DNA of 64,000 nucleotides from Bacteroidales bacterium (GTDB lineage Bacteria; Bacteroidota; Bacteroidia; Bacteroidales; F082): NCBI GenBank assembly GCA_015493525.1, contig WGCY01000038.1, positions 1 to 64,000 of the forward strand, read 5' to 3'. Shown piece by piece: positions 1 to 10,800 of this stretch (position 1 is its first letter; each line of letters starts with the position of its first letter). The notes under the pieces were generated by a model. It saw only the letters and a program-made list of their open reading frames with translations, ran no database searches and was not told where the DNA came from. The position numbers and the translations under genes were made by a program.

Positions 1-296
1 TTTCCTTTCATGCAAGCTTTTTTTGAAAATATTTTTTCTTTTTTCTTCACATGACCACCGGCTAATCCCCCGGTGTTTCCCTGTCCCCACTTCTCCTTAG
101 CAGTACCCGCTTTTTCTATGAACGTTTCCGTAAAAACGAGCGGCAAAAGTAGAAAAAAACTTCTCTCCCACAAGCATAAAATGAAAAATAAATTTTAAAA
201 TATATTCTCTTTTTTTTAACCCCCTGAATGCCAGATGACCATTGTCGAAAATAGATGAAAAAAAATACTGAGAAAGAACGAGAATCCTGAGATTTC

Positions 297-1061
297 CTAC
301 CTCGTAAACACTATTTTCCCCTCTTTTGACAGCTTTTCATTGTAATAGTAGCCATCCGCATCGAAGAATTTTAACTCATCCGGATTGGTCAGTTGGTTCT
401 TAATGATGAAGCGGGCCATCATTCCCCTGGCTTTTTTTGCGTAAATAGTTACCATTCTAAAGCCATCACCACGTGCTTCCTTAAATACAGGTGTAATAAT
501 TTGCAGGGACAGCTGCTTTTTATCAATAATCTTAAAATACTCGTTGGAAGCCAGATTAACGAGAACCCTGTCATCCTGATTGGCCAAAGCATTATCCAAC
601 GACCTGGATATCCGCTCTTTCCAGAAATCATACAGGTTCTTATAGCCCACAGGAGAAAAATGCCCTCCCATCTCCAGCCGGTAAGGCAGTACCATGTCGA
701 GCGGTCTTAAAATACCATAGAAACCGGAAAGTATTCTCAAATGCCGCTGGGCAAAGGGCCAGTCGTCCCCATCAAAATCAGAAGCGTTCAATCCCCTGAA
801 GACTTCACCCTGATAGGTGAGTAGTGCCGGACTCCCCTTTTCCCCGTGGGCAGAAACATCCCATTGCTGAAAGCGTTCAAAATTGAGCTGGGCCAGCCGG
901 GGACTAATTTTCATCAAACGGGCAAGTTCAGCAACAGGTATCTTTTTCAGCTCTTCTGCCAAATGCCGGGTTTCCTCCGGATATTGCGGAAGTGTTACAT
1001 CCCGAAGATTTTGTATTCCCACATGCTGCATAGTTTTTGCAGGGGATATAATAATCAGCAT
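297..1061 (-). CDS. yaaA: YaaA family peroxide-stress protein (DUF328)
   Basis: 254 aa; N-terminus MLIIISPAKTM, plus LSGFYGILRPLDMVLPYRLEMG and LVNLASNEYFKI, match the YaaA family. Confidence 0.93.
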   Translation of the reverse strand: MLIIISPAKTMQHVGIQNLRDVTLPQYPEETRHLAEELKKIPVAELARLMKISPRLAQLNFERFQQWDVSAHGEKGSPALLTYQGEVFRGLNASDFDGDDWPFAQRHLRILSGFYGILRPLDMVLPYRLEMGGHFSPVGYKNLYDFWKERISRSLDNALANQDDRVLVNLASNEYFKIIDKKQLSLQIITPVFKEARGDGFRMVTIYAKKARGMMARFIIKNQLTNPDELKFFDADGYYYNEKLSKEGKIVFTR

Positions 1062-1269
1062 ACCTTATTTATATGTTTTAAAATTGTTATCGATGTTGTT
1101 TAAAGTCTAAAATAAAACTCAATTATAAAAACTTGTAAGACAGCATAAACTTTTGACAAAGGTAACAGAAAACCGAGAAAAGGCTTCAAAAGGAGAACCG
1201 GAATAGCTTCCGGAAAGTTGCCGGTTGAAGGTTGTTGTAAATAATTCTCATTTATCCAATTTTAAGACG

Positions 1270-1277
1270 TATCTTTG
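1270..1277 (+). promoter_or_regulatory. Bacteroidota -7 promoter motif (TATCTTTG) upstream of the DEAD-box helicase
   Basis: TATCTTTGC matches the TAnnTTTG consensus, about 70 nt upstream of the ATG. Confidence 0.5.
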
Positions 1278-1349
1278 CAGCCATATATTTATTACCTATT
1301 ACAAGAAACTCCCACAGAATTTCATCGGGAGAACAAAACTTAGAAATTA

Positions 1350-2612
1350 ATGCAATTTAAAGATTTAAAAATTATAGAGCCGATTTTACGTGCTCTCACA
1401 GAAAAACAATACACTACCCCTACCCCTATTCAGGAAAGGACAATTCCTCTTATTCTCAAGAGAAATGACATTTTAGGAAGTGCCCAAACCGGAACAGGAA
1501 AAACTGCGGCTTTTGCCGTCCCCATCCTGCAACATCTTTTTGCGGATAAGCAGAAAAACAACGGACAGCGCAAAATAAAATCGCTTATCGTTACTCCTAC
1601 AAGGGAGTTGGCAATTCAGATAGGCGAAAGTTTTACCGATTACGGAAAATATACGGGGCTCAAAAATACTGTCGTTTTTGGCGGTGTAAACCAAAATTCG
1701 CAAACAGCTATTCTCAAAAGGGGCGTTGATATATTGGTGGCCACACCGGGCCGGCTTCTCGACTTAATGAACCAGGGCTTTATCAGCCTGAAAGATATTG
1801 AGTACTTTGTGCTGGACGAAGCTGACCGGATGCTTGACATGGGTTTTATCAACGATATTAAAAAGATTATTGCCCAATTACCTGTACAGCGGCAATCGCT
1901 GTTCTTTTCGGCTACCATGCCCGACAAAATAGTCAAACTCTCCGGGAAAATATTGAAAAATCCCGTTAAAGTGGATGTCAGTCCGGTTTCTTCAACAGCC
2001 GACACTATTCAGCAGTACCTCTATTATACCAACAGGAAGAGCAAAAATGATTTACTTGTTCACATTCTTCGCGACACAAAAATCAATCAGGTATTGCTGT
2101 TCTCGAAGACTAAACACGGTGCCGACAGAATAGTCCGCAACCTGAAAAAGCAGCGAATCAAAGCAGAAGCCATTCACGGAGACAAATCACAAAACCAAAG
2201 ACAAAAAGCCCTGACACAATTTAAAGAACGTAAAATCAGGGTTTTGGTTGCTACCGATATTGCCGCAAGGGGCATTGACATCGACAAACTGGCGTATGTC
2301 ATCAATTACGACATTCCCAACATTGCCGAAACCTACGTTCATCGCATTGGCCGTTCGGGAAGAGCTGGAGAAGCCGGTACTGCCATTTCTATCTGCGAGC
2401 CGGAAGAAAATGCCTTTGTCAAAGACATTGAGAAATTAATCAACCGGAAGATTGAATTGATGGACGACAACCCTTTTCCACAAACAGACAAGCCCATGAC
2501 AGACAAGGAAAAAAAGGAATGGGAAAAAGAAAAACAGCAACGGAAACAAGCCTTTTTTGCCGCACGAAAAAATAGCCGGGAAAAATCAGGGTCGAGGAGA
2601 TATTCCAGATAA
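1350..2612 (+). CDS. DEAD/DEAH box RNA helicase, RhlE-like
   Basis: 420 aa with AQTGTGKTAAF, PTRELA, VLDEADRMLDMGF, SATMP, ATDIAARGIDI and HRIGRSGRAG. Confidence 0.96.
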   Translation: MQFKDLKIIEPILRALTEKQYTTPTPIQERTIPLILKRNDILGSAQTGTGKTAAFAVPILQHLFADKQKNNGQRKIKSLIVTPTRELAIQIGESFTDYGKYTGLKNTVVFGGVNQNSQTAILKRGVDILVATPGRLLDLMNQGFISLKDIEYFVLDEADRMLDMGFINDIKKIIAQLPVQRQSLFFSATMPDKIVKLSGKILKNPVKVDVSPVSSTADTIQQYLYYTNRKSKNDLLVHILRDTKINQVLLFSKTKHGADRIVRNLKKQRIKAEAIHGDKSQNQRQKALTQFKERKIRVLVATDIAARGIDIDKLAYVINYDIPNIAETYVHRIGRSGRAGEAGTAISICEPEENAFVKDIEKLINRKIELMDDNPFPQTDKPMTDKEKKEWEKEKQQRKQAFFAARKNSREKSGSRRYSR

Positions 2613-2644
2613 AATCCAGGGAATTGTTATCCAAAAAGTAACCA

Positions 2645-3304
2645 TCACGGCAAAACAGGTTCAATAATATCGGGCCAATCCCGGACATTGGATAACTTTT
2701 TCACAACACGGGCTGTCTTTTTAAGCAAAACCTCTTTGGACTGATGACCGGCAGCCACCAGCAGGTAATCTATTCCCAACGCTTGCGCAACTTCCCTGTC
2801 ATGCAACGTATCGCCAATGAACAGCATCTCTTTGGGATCTTGCCCAAGACGAGCAACAAACCCGCGGGCCATTTCCGTTTTCCCACCGGCATAAATATTG
2901 TCGATTCCCGAAACCGCCTCAAAATAGGAGTCAATTTTGCGTTCTTTCAATGTTTTCACCAAACTGTCGTGTTCCATGGCCGAAACAACAAACTGGCGAA
3001 AACCTTTTCTTTTGAAATGTTCCAGAACTTCCTCCGCACAGGGGAAAAGCTTTGTCACCGGTAAAAACTTATGGTATAGGTCCATGAACTCTTTGGCCGG
3101 AACTTCAAAATCCTCACGGGAGTAGTCAAACCCTATTTTCTCATAATAATCCTTCACGGGAAAGCCAAAAACATTTCGGTATTTTTCTGTAGTAAGTCTG
3201 GGCAGGTTCCGCTTCTCAAGCAGGACATTCATGCATGCCACACACATCTCCACATCGTTCAGCAAAGTACCGTTCCAGTCCCAGATGATTGTGTTCTTAC
3301 GCAT
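2645..3304 (-). CDS. HAD family hydrolase (phosphoglycolate phosphatase-like)
   Basis: WDWNGTLLNDVE motif I and MLFIGDTLHDREVA motif IV. Confidence 0.9.
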   Translation of the reverse strand: MRKNTIIWDWNGTLLNDVEMCVACMNVLLEKRNLPRLTTEKYRNVFGFPVKDYYEKIGFDYSREDFEVPAKEFMDLYHKFLPVTKLFPCAEEVLEHFKRKGFRQFVVSAMEHDSLVKTLKERKIDSYFEAVSGIDNIYAGGKTEMARGFVARLGQDPKEMLFIGDTLHDREVAQALGIDYLLVAAGHQSKEVLLKKTARVVKKLSNVRDWPDIIEPVLP

Positions 3305-3309
3305 AGTTT

Positions 3310-4215
3310 TTAAAAGAATATCGGATGAAACACAAGGCCATCCTCCTGGTTATACTCCAGTGCCGGAGCCGGAATTTTTATGAAACTCAACGCTTTAAAG
3401 ATAAAACGCAATACTTTGGAATGGGTTTTTATTTTTGTCCAGTCCACATCCACCGAAAGGTAAAATTGCGGTATGCGGTTGAACTGCGGCATGGGCCGCC
3501 CGTTATGCTCTTTCGGGTTTTCATAAGCACCAATCATGCCGCGGGCACCATAGCCGAAAGCTACATTGAACCAGGCCGGAAATCTGGTATCCTTTTTCAG
3601 AAAAGAGGCAATGTTCATCGAAAGCCAGTTGGTTTGGCCGTTGTAATCTTTAATGATACGCTGGCTCCAGGTAGAGCCCAACAGATCAGGTCTGTACTGG
3701 GCATATTCGGTAGGATGATAAGAGAATTTCAACCGGAAACGCTGTTCGTGCCACAAAAGCTGCTGACTGATAAACAGGGTGGCCCCCAACGTATTAAAAG
3801 CCATATCACTGGGAGAGAAGCCCCATTCGGCGGACATACCATCAAAAATTTCGATGGTAGTCATATAAATCAGGCCCCAGGTGCCGCCGTACCAAATGGC
3901 TTTTTTCTCGCTCATTCCGGCCCAGCGCAGGCTCCAGTAACCGTAATTCCCTACCTGATAAGTGGTTGTCAGGTGCCCCAGTTTGTCTTTCATCATCCAC
4001 TCACCCCAGTCGTCTTTAACATGGAAAGAAGTCCGGGCATAACCTTTGTACCAGGCAAAATAAAGCCAGGATACCGAGGCCACATAAAGCCCGCCGGCTG
4101 TTCCATAGACTACGGCCAGCCTTTTCTTGTTCAGGGTATCCGGATAGCGTGTCATATCCTGTGCATATCCGCCAAAAAAAGCAAACAACAACAATATGGT
4201 TATCAGCCGTTTCAA
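3310..4215 (-). CDS. DUF2279-like predicted periplasmic/outer-membrane protein
   Basis: 301 aa with signal peptide (MKRLITILLLFAFFGGYAQD); KDKLGHLTTTYQVG and GFSPSDMAFNTLGA pattern typical of DUF2279. Confidence 0.75.
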   Translation of the reverse strand: MKRLITILLLFAFFGGYAQDMTRYPDTLNKKRLAVVYGTAGGLYVASVSWLYFAWYKGYARTSFHVKDDWGEWMMKDKLGHLTTTYQVGNYGYWSLRWAGMSEKKAIWYGGTWGLIYMTTIEIFDGMSAEWGFSPSDMAFNTLGATLFISQQLLWHEQRFRLKFSYHPTEYAQYRPDLLGSTWSQRIIKDYNGQTNWLSMNIASFLKKDTRFPAWFNVAFGYGARGMIGAYENPKEHNGRPMPQFNRIPQFYLSVDVDWTKIKTHSKVLRFIFKALSFIKIPAPALEYNQEDGLVFHPIFF

Positions 4216-4219
4216 TGCA

Positions 4220-5566
4220 TTAGTCTGTAAAAGGTTTCAGCAGTGTATAGACCTGTTTTGTCTTTTCATCAAGTAGTTGCTGCGATTTGGCTTCCGCAAG
4301 AAAACGCAGAAAAGGCTCCGTATTGGAAGGGCGGATATTGAACCACCATTCGGGAAACTCCAGCCGGTAGCCATCGAAATCGTAATAGGCAGTTGGTTTT
4401 TGCAGCTTTTTAAAGTAATCCACCACCGCATTCATGGCTTCTTGTTTTTTTTCTATGCGAAAGTTGACTTCGCCCGTGTTGGCATAAGAAGAAATGTTGT
4501 GCATCAGTTCCGAGACAGTTTTTCCCTGTTTTTTAAATTCGTCAACAATATCCAGCATAATTAAAGAGGCCATCAACCCACTGTCGGAGAAGTAAAAATC
4601 ACGGAAATAATAATGTCCGGCCAACTCTCCGCCATAAATGCCATTCACTTCGCGCAATTTGGTAGCGCCATAGGCACGTCCCACGCGCCAGATAGTAACC
4701 TCAGTATTGAATTTTGCCAGGTACTCTCCCACTGCCTTGGAAGTCCTTATGTCGTGCACCACATGTTCCCTTTTATCCGTATCTGTCAAGAAGTAATGGG
4801 CAAAAAGTGCAATAATCAGATCGGGAGAAATGAAATTTCCTTTCTCATCGATAAACATGACCCGGTCGGCATCGCCATCGAAGATAATGCCGATATCAGC
4901 CTTATGTGTTTTTACGGCCTGTTTTATCTGTTCCTGATTTTCAGGGTCCAGCGGATTGGGTTCGTGACCGGGAAAAGTACCATCTGACTTTTCGTTTAAG
5001 GGAAAATATTTTTCGCCAAACAAATCATGGGCAAAAAGCGAAGCCATCCCGTTGGAATAATCGATGACAAGATTGATTCCGGAATAATCCTTTTTGTACC
5101 GGTTTAAAAAAGCAAGATAATCGGGCTTGATATCCAATTGCCGGATAGTTCCTTTGGTCTTTTTTATGATTTTTTCGCCTGAGCCCACCAATGATTCCAG
5201 CTTTTTCAACCCGTTGTCATAACCTACCGGCAATACATTTTTTGCCGAAATCTTCAGCCCGTTGTGATTTTTGGGGTTATGGGATGCCGTAATCATCACC
5301 GAGGCATCAAAGTCATACTTTCCGGTTCCCCAATAGACCATGGGTGTAGTTGTCAGTCCGCCATCAGCTACATTCACACCCGCATCGGTAAGGCCTTCGG
5401 CCAGTGCCTCAAACATTTCGTCAGACGACAAACGCACATCGCGCCCCACAAAAACTTCTTTCACGGGAAGGATTTCCGGCAAAAAATAACCGATACGGTA
5501 AACCATTTCCCTGTTCAAATCTTTTCCATATTCGCCCCTGATATCATAGGCTTTAAATGCATTCAT
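4220..5566 (-). CDS. Phosphomannomutase/phosphoglucomutase
   Basis: MNAFKAYDIRGEYG start (listed ORF extends to 5623); VMITASHNPKNHNG, FDGDADRVMFID, RPSNTEPFLR. Confidence 0.95.
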   Translation of the reverse strand: MNAFKAYDIRGEYGKDLNREMVYRIGYFLPEILPVKEVFVGRDVRLSSDEMFEALAEGLTDAGVNVADGGLTTTPMVYWGTGKYDFDASVMITASHNPKNHNGLKISAKNVLPVGYDNGLKKLESLVGSGEKIIKKTKGTIRQLDIKPDYLAFLNRYKKDYSGINLVIDYSNGMASLFAHDLFGEKYFPLNEKSDGTFPGHEPNPLDPENQEQIKQAVKTHKADIGIIFDGDADRVMFIDEKGNFISPDLIIALFAHYFLTDTDKREHVVHDIRTSKAVGEYLAKFNTEVTIWRVGRAYGATKLREVNGIYGGELAGHYYFRDFYFSDSGLMASLIMLDIVDEFKKQGKTVSELMHNISSYANTGEVNFRIEKKQEAMNAVVDYFKKLQKPTAYYDFDGYRLEFPEWWFNIRPSNTEPFLRFLAEAKSQQLLDEKTKQVYTLLKPFTD

Positions 5567-5675
5567 GTTTATATCCTTTCGTTTTTTCTTTGTATCCCTG
5601 TTTTCACAAAATAGAAATTGCAAATTAAAATAATTTGCAAAGCTAAAGATAAAAACGGGGGAATAAAAGAAGCTT

Positions 5676-6164
5676 TTAATTTGTATTTGCCTTTTTCAAA
5701 AGAACAACGGCCTTTGCGGCTATGCCTTCACCCCTCCCGATAAACCCAAGATGTTCTGTGGTAGTGGCTTTGATGGAGATGTTGCTTTTCGGGATATCCA
5801 GATTTTTGGACAAAATGTCCCGCATCCCGGAGATATACGGTGCCAACTCCGGCAATTGGGCAATGATAACCGAATCAATATTTTGAACCTGATAAGAGGA
5901 ATGGGTTATCATTACGGCCACCTCTTTCAGCAATTGGAGACTTGAAATGTCTTTGAATTTCTCATCCGAGTCGGGAAAATGGCTTCCGATGTCGCCAAGG
6001 GCAGCTGCGCCAAGGAGTGCATCGCAAATGGCATGCACAAGCACGTCCGCATCCGAATGTCCGGCAAGCCCTTTTGGAAAAGGAATAGAAACCCCTCCCA
6101 GCACCAATTTCCTGCCTTCCGTCAACCGGTGCACATCATAGCCGATACCAACACGAAAAGGCAT
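5676..6164 (-). CDS. ispF: 2-C-methyl-D-erythritol 2,4-cyclodiphosphate synthase
   Basis: 162 aa; RVGIGYDVHRL, GHSDADVLVHAICDALLGAAALGDIGSHFPD. Confidence 0.98.
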   Translation of the reverse strand: MPFRVGIGYDVHRLTEGRKLVLGGVSIPFPKGLAGHSDADVLVHAICDALLGAAALGDIGSHFPDSDEKFKDISSLQLLKEVAVMITHSSYQVQNIDSVIIAQLPELAPYISGMRDILSKNLDIPKSNISIKATTTEHLGFIGRGEGIAAKAVVLLKKANTN

Positions 6165-6178
6165 GATTCAGAAATGGT

Positions 6179-7390
6179 TTATTTCCTTTGGCGGTTGTTG
6201 CCAAAGTTAAAGAGAAGTGAAAAACGGAGTGTTTTTTCCAACGGGTTTTGTTGCGAAACGGTGGGGATCAGATAGGAAAAATCGAGGCCAAAGACATTGT
6301 ATCGCAAGCCTACGCCCAAAGTAACATACTGCCGGTCGCCTTTGTTCTTGTTTTCATAAAAATACCCAGCCCTGATAGCCAGTAAGTTATTGTACCAGTA
6401 TTCGGCACCGATGGAGAAATTAAATTCATGCATCTCTTCTTTAAAGCCGTTCGGGGCATCGTACCACGATTGTACCATTCCTTTAATGACACCCACATCC
6501 GGATCGCGCCCTTTTTCTATTTTATAGGAGCCATCAGGATTCAAGATTGGGTTACCCATGGTATCAGTGGCATAAATAGGTGGTGTAGGGACCAGTAACT
6601 TATTGATATCCACATCAAATGATATCTTATTATACCGATCCATATCGATGGTTAATCTGGAACCAAAACGCAGGTTGGTAGGAATAAAATCTTTTTTAAT
6701 ATTCGTTTTACTATAAGATATTTTGCTTCCGATATTGGAGATAAAAACACCCCAGGCAAATTGTGCATTATTATTACTAAACCAATTGACATCTTTTTGC
6801 CAATATAACCCGATGTCCACTGCCACAGACATGCCGGCAGAACTTTCGGTACCTTGCGAGGCAAAACCGGCCGTCAGGTTAGAATAGATAAAACGGCCAT
6901 CCACCGAAAGGGCCAGGTAATCGGACAATTTCCGGGCATAAGCCACGTCAACGGCAAACTCGTTTGGCTTGTAGGTACCCAAAGGAAAACCCATTTCATC
7001 AGTAAATTGAATCTCGCCCAGCGAAAAATAGCGCAAACTGGCGGCCAGCGTCTGCCGGTCATCAAGCCTGTGATAATAAGTCAGATAAGCCAGGTTAATA
7101 TCATTTACAAGATTGCGGAGCCAGGGTGTATAAGAGATGGAGAACCCGGATGGGTTGTCAATAAAAGCATACTTGGCAGAGTTCCAGTGCATGGAGTTGG
7201 CATCGGGAGAAGTGGCCACGCCACCATCGCCCAAGCCGCCGGCACGGCCATCGGGGCCAATCATCAAAAAAGGTACAGCCGTAGTAATCACACTTTCCCC
7301 ACTGGCCTGTCCATTGAGGTTACCATAATTCTGTGCCTGACCACTCAAAAAGAATAAGACCATGGCAGAAAGTAAAAGGAATCTTGTCTT
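6179..7390 (-). CDS. porV: T9SS outer-membrane protein PorV (LptO)
   Basis: Beta-barrel protein with signal peptide (from MKTRFLLLSAMVLFFLSGQAQ; listed ORF to 7423); GPDGRAGGLGDGGVATSPDANSMHWN is typical of PorV; adjacent to porU. Confidence 0.9.
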   Translation of the reverse strand, partial: KTRFLLLSAMVLFFLSGQAQNYGNLNGQASGESVITTAVPFLMIGPDGRAGGLGDGGVATSPDANSMHWNSAKYAFIDNPSGFSISYTPWLRNLVNDINLAYLTYYHRLDDRQTLAASLRYFSLGEIQFTDEMGFPLGTYKPNEFAVDVAYARKLSDYLALSVDGRFIYSNLTAGFASQGTESSAGMSVAVDIGLYWQKDVNWFSNNNAQFAWGVFISNIGSKISYSKTNIKKDFIPTNLRFGSRLTIDMDRYNKISFDVDINKLLVPTPPIYATDTMGNPILNPDGSYKIEKGRDPDVGVIKGMVQSWYDAPNGFKEEMHEFNFSIGAEYWYNNLLAIRAGYFYENKNKGDRQYVTLGVGLRYNVFGLDFSYLIPTVSQQNPLEKTLRFSLLFNFGNNRQRK

Positions 7391-7491
7391 CATAAAAATC
7401 TGAATATTAAAAAATGTGTGCAAATCTAACGAATTAAAAATTGTTTTATTATTAAACGGCCGGTTAAATTTTTATCTGCTATTCATAAGTT

Positions 7492-7828
7492 GAAGTTGTT
7501 TAAAGTTAACTCATTATTTCTTAGTGTTATATAAATCGCATCAGCAAATCCTTATTCCTTTTCTACTATTTGACGAATTATGGTAGAGATGTTCAAAAAG
7601 ATAGTTTTGAAGGTTCACGCTAAAAGCGCAAAGGTTCAGCAAAGTACGCAAATCATTTTGCTATAATGATTTAAGTTTTGCGTTTTCTGCGCTAAAGTTT
7701 TGCGCACTTTGCGTAAAATCCCTTTTTGAACAGCCTCACAAACAAAAACAACAATTAAATTTAAGATGTAATTCATTCTTTTAACGTATCTTATCAAGGA
7801 CAAGATATCCTGGACTTTAAACAACTTC
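7492..7828. repeat. MITE-like inverted-repeat element, copy A (full length)
   Basis: Starts GAAGTTGTTTAAAGTT and ends ACTTTAAACAACTTC (terminal inverted repeats); internal TTCACGCTAAAAGCGCAAAGG...GCGCACTTTGCGTAAAATCC shared with copies at 28864 and 47470. Confidence 0.85.
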
Positions 7829-7847
7829 GCTGTTAATTTCGCAGTTA

Positions 7848-10800
7848 TTAGCGAATAAACACGAGTTTATTTCTGAGGTATTTTGTTTGCCCATCAGGCA
7901 GGGAAACTTTCAGCTGATACACATAAATCCCCCGACTGATTTTCTCACCGCTCTCCGTGGTACAATTCCAATGAATCCTCCCCGAGGTAAACCCGGCCGG
8001 TGTCAACACGCGTTGCAGGCTTTTCACCCGCCGGCCATCCAGTTTATAAATATCAATGTCCACATTCAACCTTTTTCCCGCCTCGTTGTGTTCAAAGACA
8101 AAGTCTGTGGCATCGGTTACGGGATTGGGAATATTTATCAAATGTTCAATGACCAGTTTTGAGGAAGGTTCAACCACAAAAGGCAACACAGCCGTTGATG
8201 AATTGTTGTACAAATCCCAGGCTTTCAGGCTAATGACGTGACTGCCATCGGACAATCCTTTCAGCTGAAAGCGGACTGTTCCCTTTGAGAAATCACCTTC
8301 ATCGGCCACATAATAGGCATTCAGGTTAAAACTATTGGATGGATTGTCATCCAAAGTAGCAATAATGTCATGCCCGATACCACTTCCGGTTGTATTTATT
8401 CCATTTTTATCACTCAGGCGTGCATAAAGCACAGGATCGGCATGGGTAATATCCCCCGGAGAAAAAGAGGAATCATTCATGTACAAATGTATCTCCGGGC
8501 CACTCGTATCCGAAACGGCCTGCTCGTCAAACCCGCCCACGATGATGTTTTCGTTATAACCGTGGCCATCGGTTTTGCCATTATCAAAATAATAGCTGAT
8601 GCGGCCTTTCCCAAACTTATAAGCAATGTCTTTGGGAACCACAAAGGAGAAATCAAAAACGCCGTTCTTAATGGCTGCTTTTCCCTTAAACAAAATGCTG
8701 TTCCAGACATAAAAGGTGGTTTTGCGGCTGTCGGGATCAGTGGCCAAAGTAGAAATGGCCGATGCCTTATCAAAAACCGTAGAAAAAACAGTACCGGTAT
8801 AGTGATTCAGCCTTTGCCCATCATTGTTGGTAATTTCACCTTGTACCTGCACTTTCGACAAAGCCTTCAACGTATCCGGCTGTCCCACTACCACTGCTTT
8901 GGAGTTGATAAATGTTGTTTTGGCATTGTCTTTTGGATAGGCCATTTTTAAAGCAGGGTCGCCAATCAGGACAAATTTTTTGTCGTTATCGCCCCCCAGC
9001 ACCTTTGCGTGCATAATGATATCGCCAAAACAGGGATAGGCCCCATTCACTTTTTCAAACATATTATTTCTGAAAATAGCCATGTTCAGGGCAAGGTTGG
9101 CACTGGCATAGGTAGCCCGTGTAGTTGTAAACAAAGCAATAGCCCCCCCGTTGGGATTGGTAAACACCTGCTCACCTGCCGATACACGTTCCGGATTATC
9201 ATAACGGGTAAATTCGCAGGTAGCCGTAATGAAAACTGTCAGTTTATCTTTGTTTGTCCATGAATTAATATCGCCTATCGTCATAAACCGTTCGTGCCCG
9301 AGGCCGACCTCCCCTCCGTGGCCTGAATAATTGAAGATTAAAGTCCCCTCGTCAATGGAGGAGTTAATGGCTTCATTCAATGCCGGTGCACGCTGTCCGC
9401 TTGGGGTAGAGACCTGTGGAAAAGCATCGAGATAGAGTTTGTTCACGCCATAAGCAGGATAATAACGGTTGATATATTTTGTGAGCGTCTCCGCATCGTT
9501 CAGGTGCCGGTTATAATCGCCATCGTCGGCAACAAAAGTAAGCCGGTTGCGCCAGTCCCCCAGAATTTTGGGTGTATTGGAGACATAATTTATGCACTTG
9601 TCAACAGCGTTTTGCGCCTCTTCCGGAGTATCTACCGGAAACCTGCCGATACCAATATCCACCTTGTCACTACTGCCGGCCCCTTCCCCGGGATCGAGAT
9701 AACCAAAATAGTCATCGGTGGCAATGGAGGTAATGGTATTAAGCGAATTGACTGATTCCCAACAGGGAACAAAGTTAGTATTGTCCGGCAAACGATCTTT
9801 ATAATCATAAGAGGCATCACCGAAAAGCAACAGATATTTCAGCTCTTTTCCGGCATCACTCTGGTCATAAATGTGCTTGACAAAATCGCGGATAGCCGAT
9901 ACATCCTGTGCTCCGGAAGAGAACTCATTGTAGATTTTTTTCGGTGTGGTAACATAAACTTTCAAGCCGTCTTTTTCTCTGTGAAAGTTGGCCAGCCGGT
10001 TGGCCTGCCCTAAAAAGTCAGGGTATGCAACAATCAGGAAATCAATATTCTTTACAGCATGAAGGTCTTGGTTCTCCACTTTTTCAACAAATTCAGGCGA
10101 ATAGAATTTAGTTCCATCAAAAGCAATGAAAGCCTTATAAGGCGATATTTTGGTACGAAAAGTTACTTTGCCGGAAGCCTGGTTTATATCCATTTCTTTC
10201 GGGGAAAGTGGTTGTGATATATCCCAAACCCTGGTTTTGTCAGTAGCCTGCCGCAGGTGATAACGGGCAATGTTTCCGGTAGAAAAGATATTCCGGAATT
10301 CCATTTGTCCCCCATCAAAAATCAGCTGCCGATAGGCGTTAACGTCAAGATAATCAAGATAGCCGACCGATGATGAAGAGCTACGCTGAAAAACTGTTTT
10401 TACCGAAAGTTTATCGTCCGATGCATTGAACGCAAACTGCGCGCTGCCGCTTTTGCCCACATCATAACCACTATTTCCGGTTATGGGCATATTTATTGTC
10501 CGCTTAAGCTGGCCATCAACATATATCAAAAACATGTTAGAAGAATATGCCTTAGAGGCAAAAACAGCTTTCAGATAAGCTTTCTCCGTCTTAATGAGGT
10601 GGGGAAAATCAAAATGAAAAACATGTTCGGCAGCAGCATAATCATAAACTTCGCCATACCAGGTCCTTCCGGTACCACCGAGGTTTCGTTCATCCAACTC
10701 GTGAAAGGCATAATCGGGGAAACTGTTTACCTCCACATCAGCGGTTCCTGTAACAGGCTCTTTTTGAATTCGTAGACCTGGATGTGAACCGGATGTCAAA

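Noticed and set aside
1-296. RNA gene or regulatory element at the left edge
   Set aside because: AT-rich spacer with no tRNA-like cloverleaf or clear hairpin; insufficient evidence.
1092-1107. GATGTTGTTTAAAGTC resembling the MITE terminal repeat
   Set aside because: Only about 15 bp match with no flanking element sequence; could be a relic but cannot be separated from chance.
3325-4230. 301-aa ORF on the + strand antisense to the DUF2279 gene
   Set aside because: Mirrors the real gene's extent; no family signature, and the opposite strand has a signal peptide and conserved motifs.
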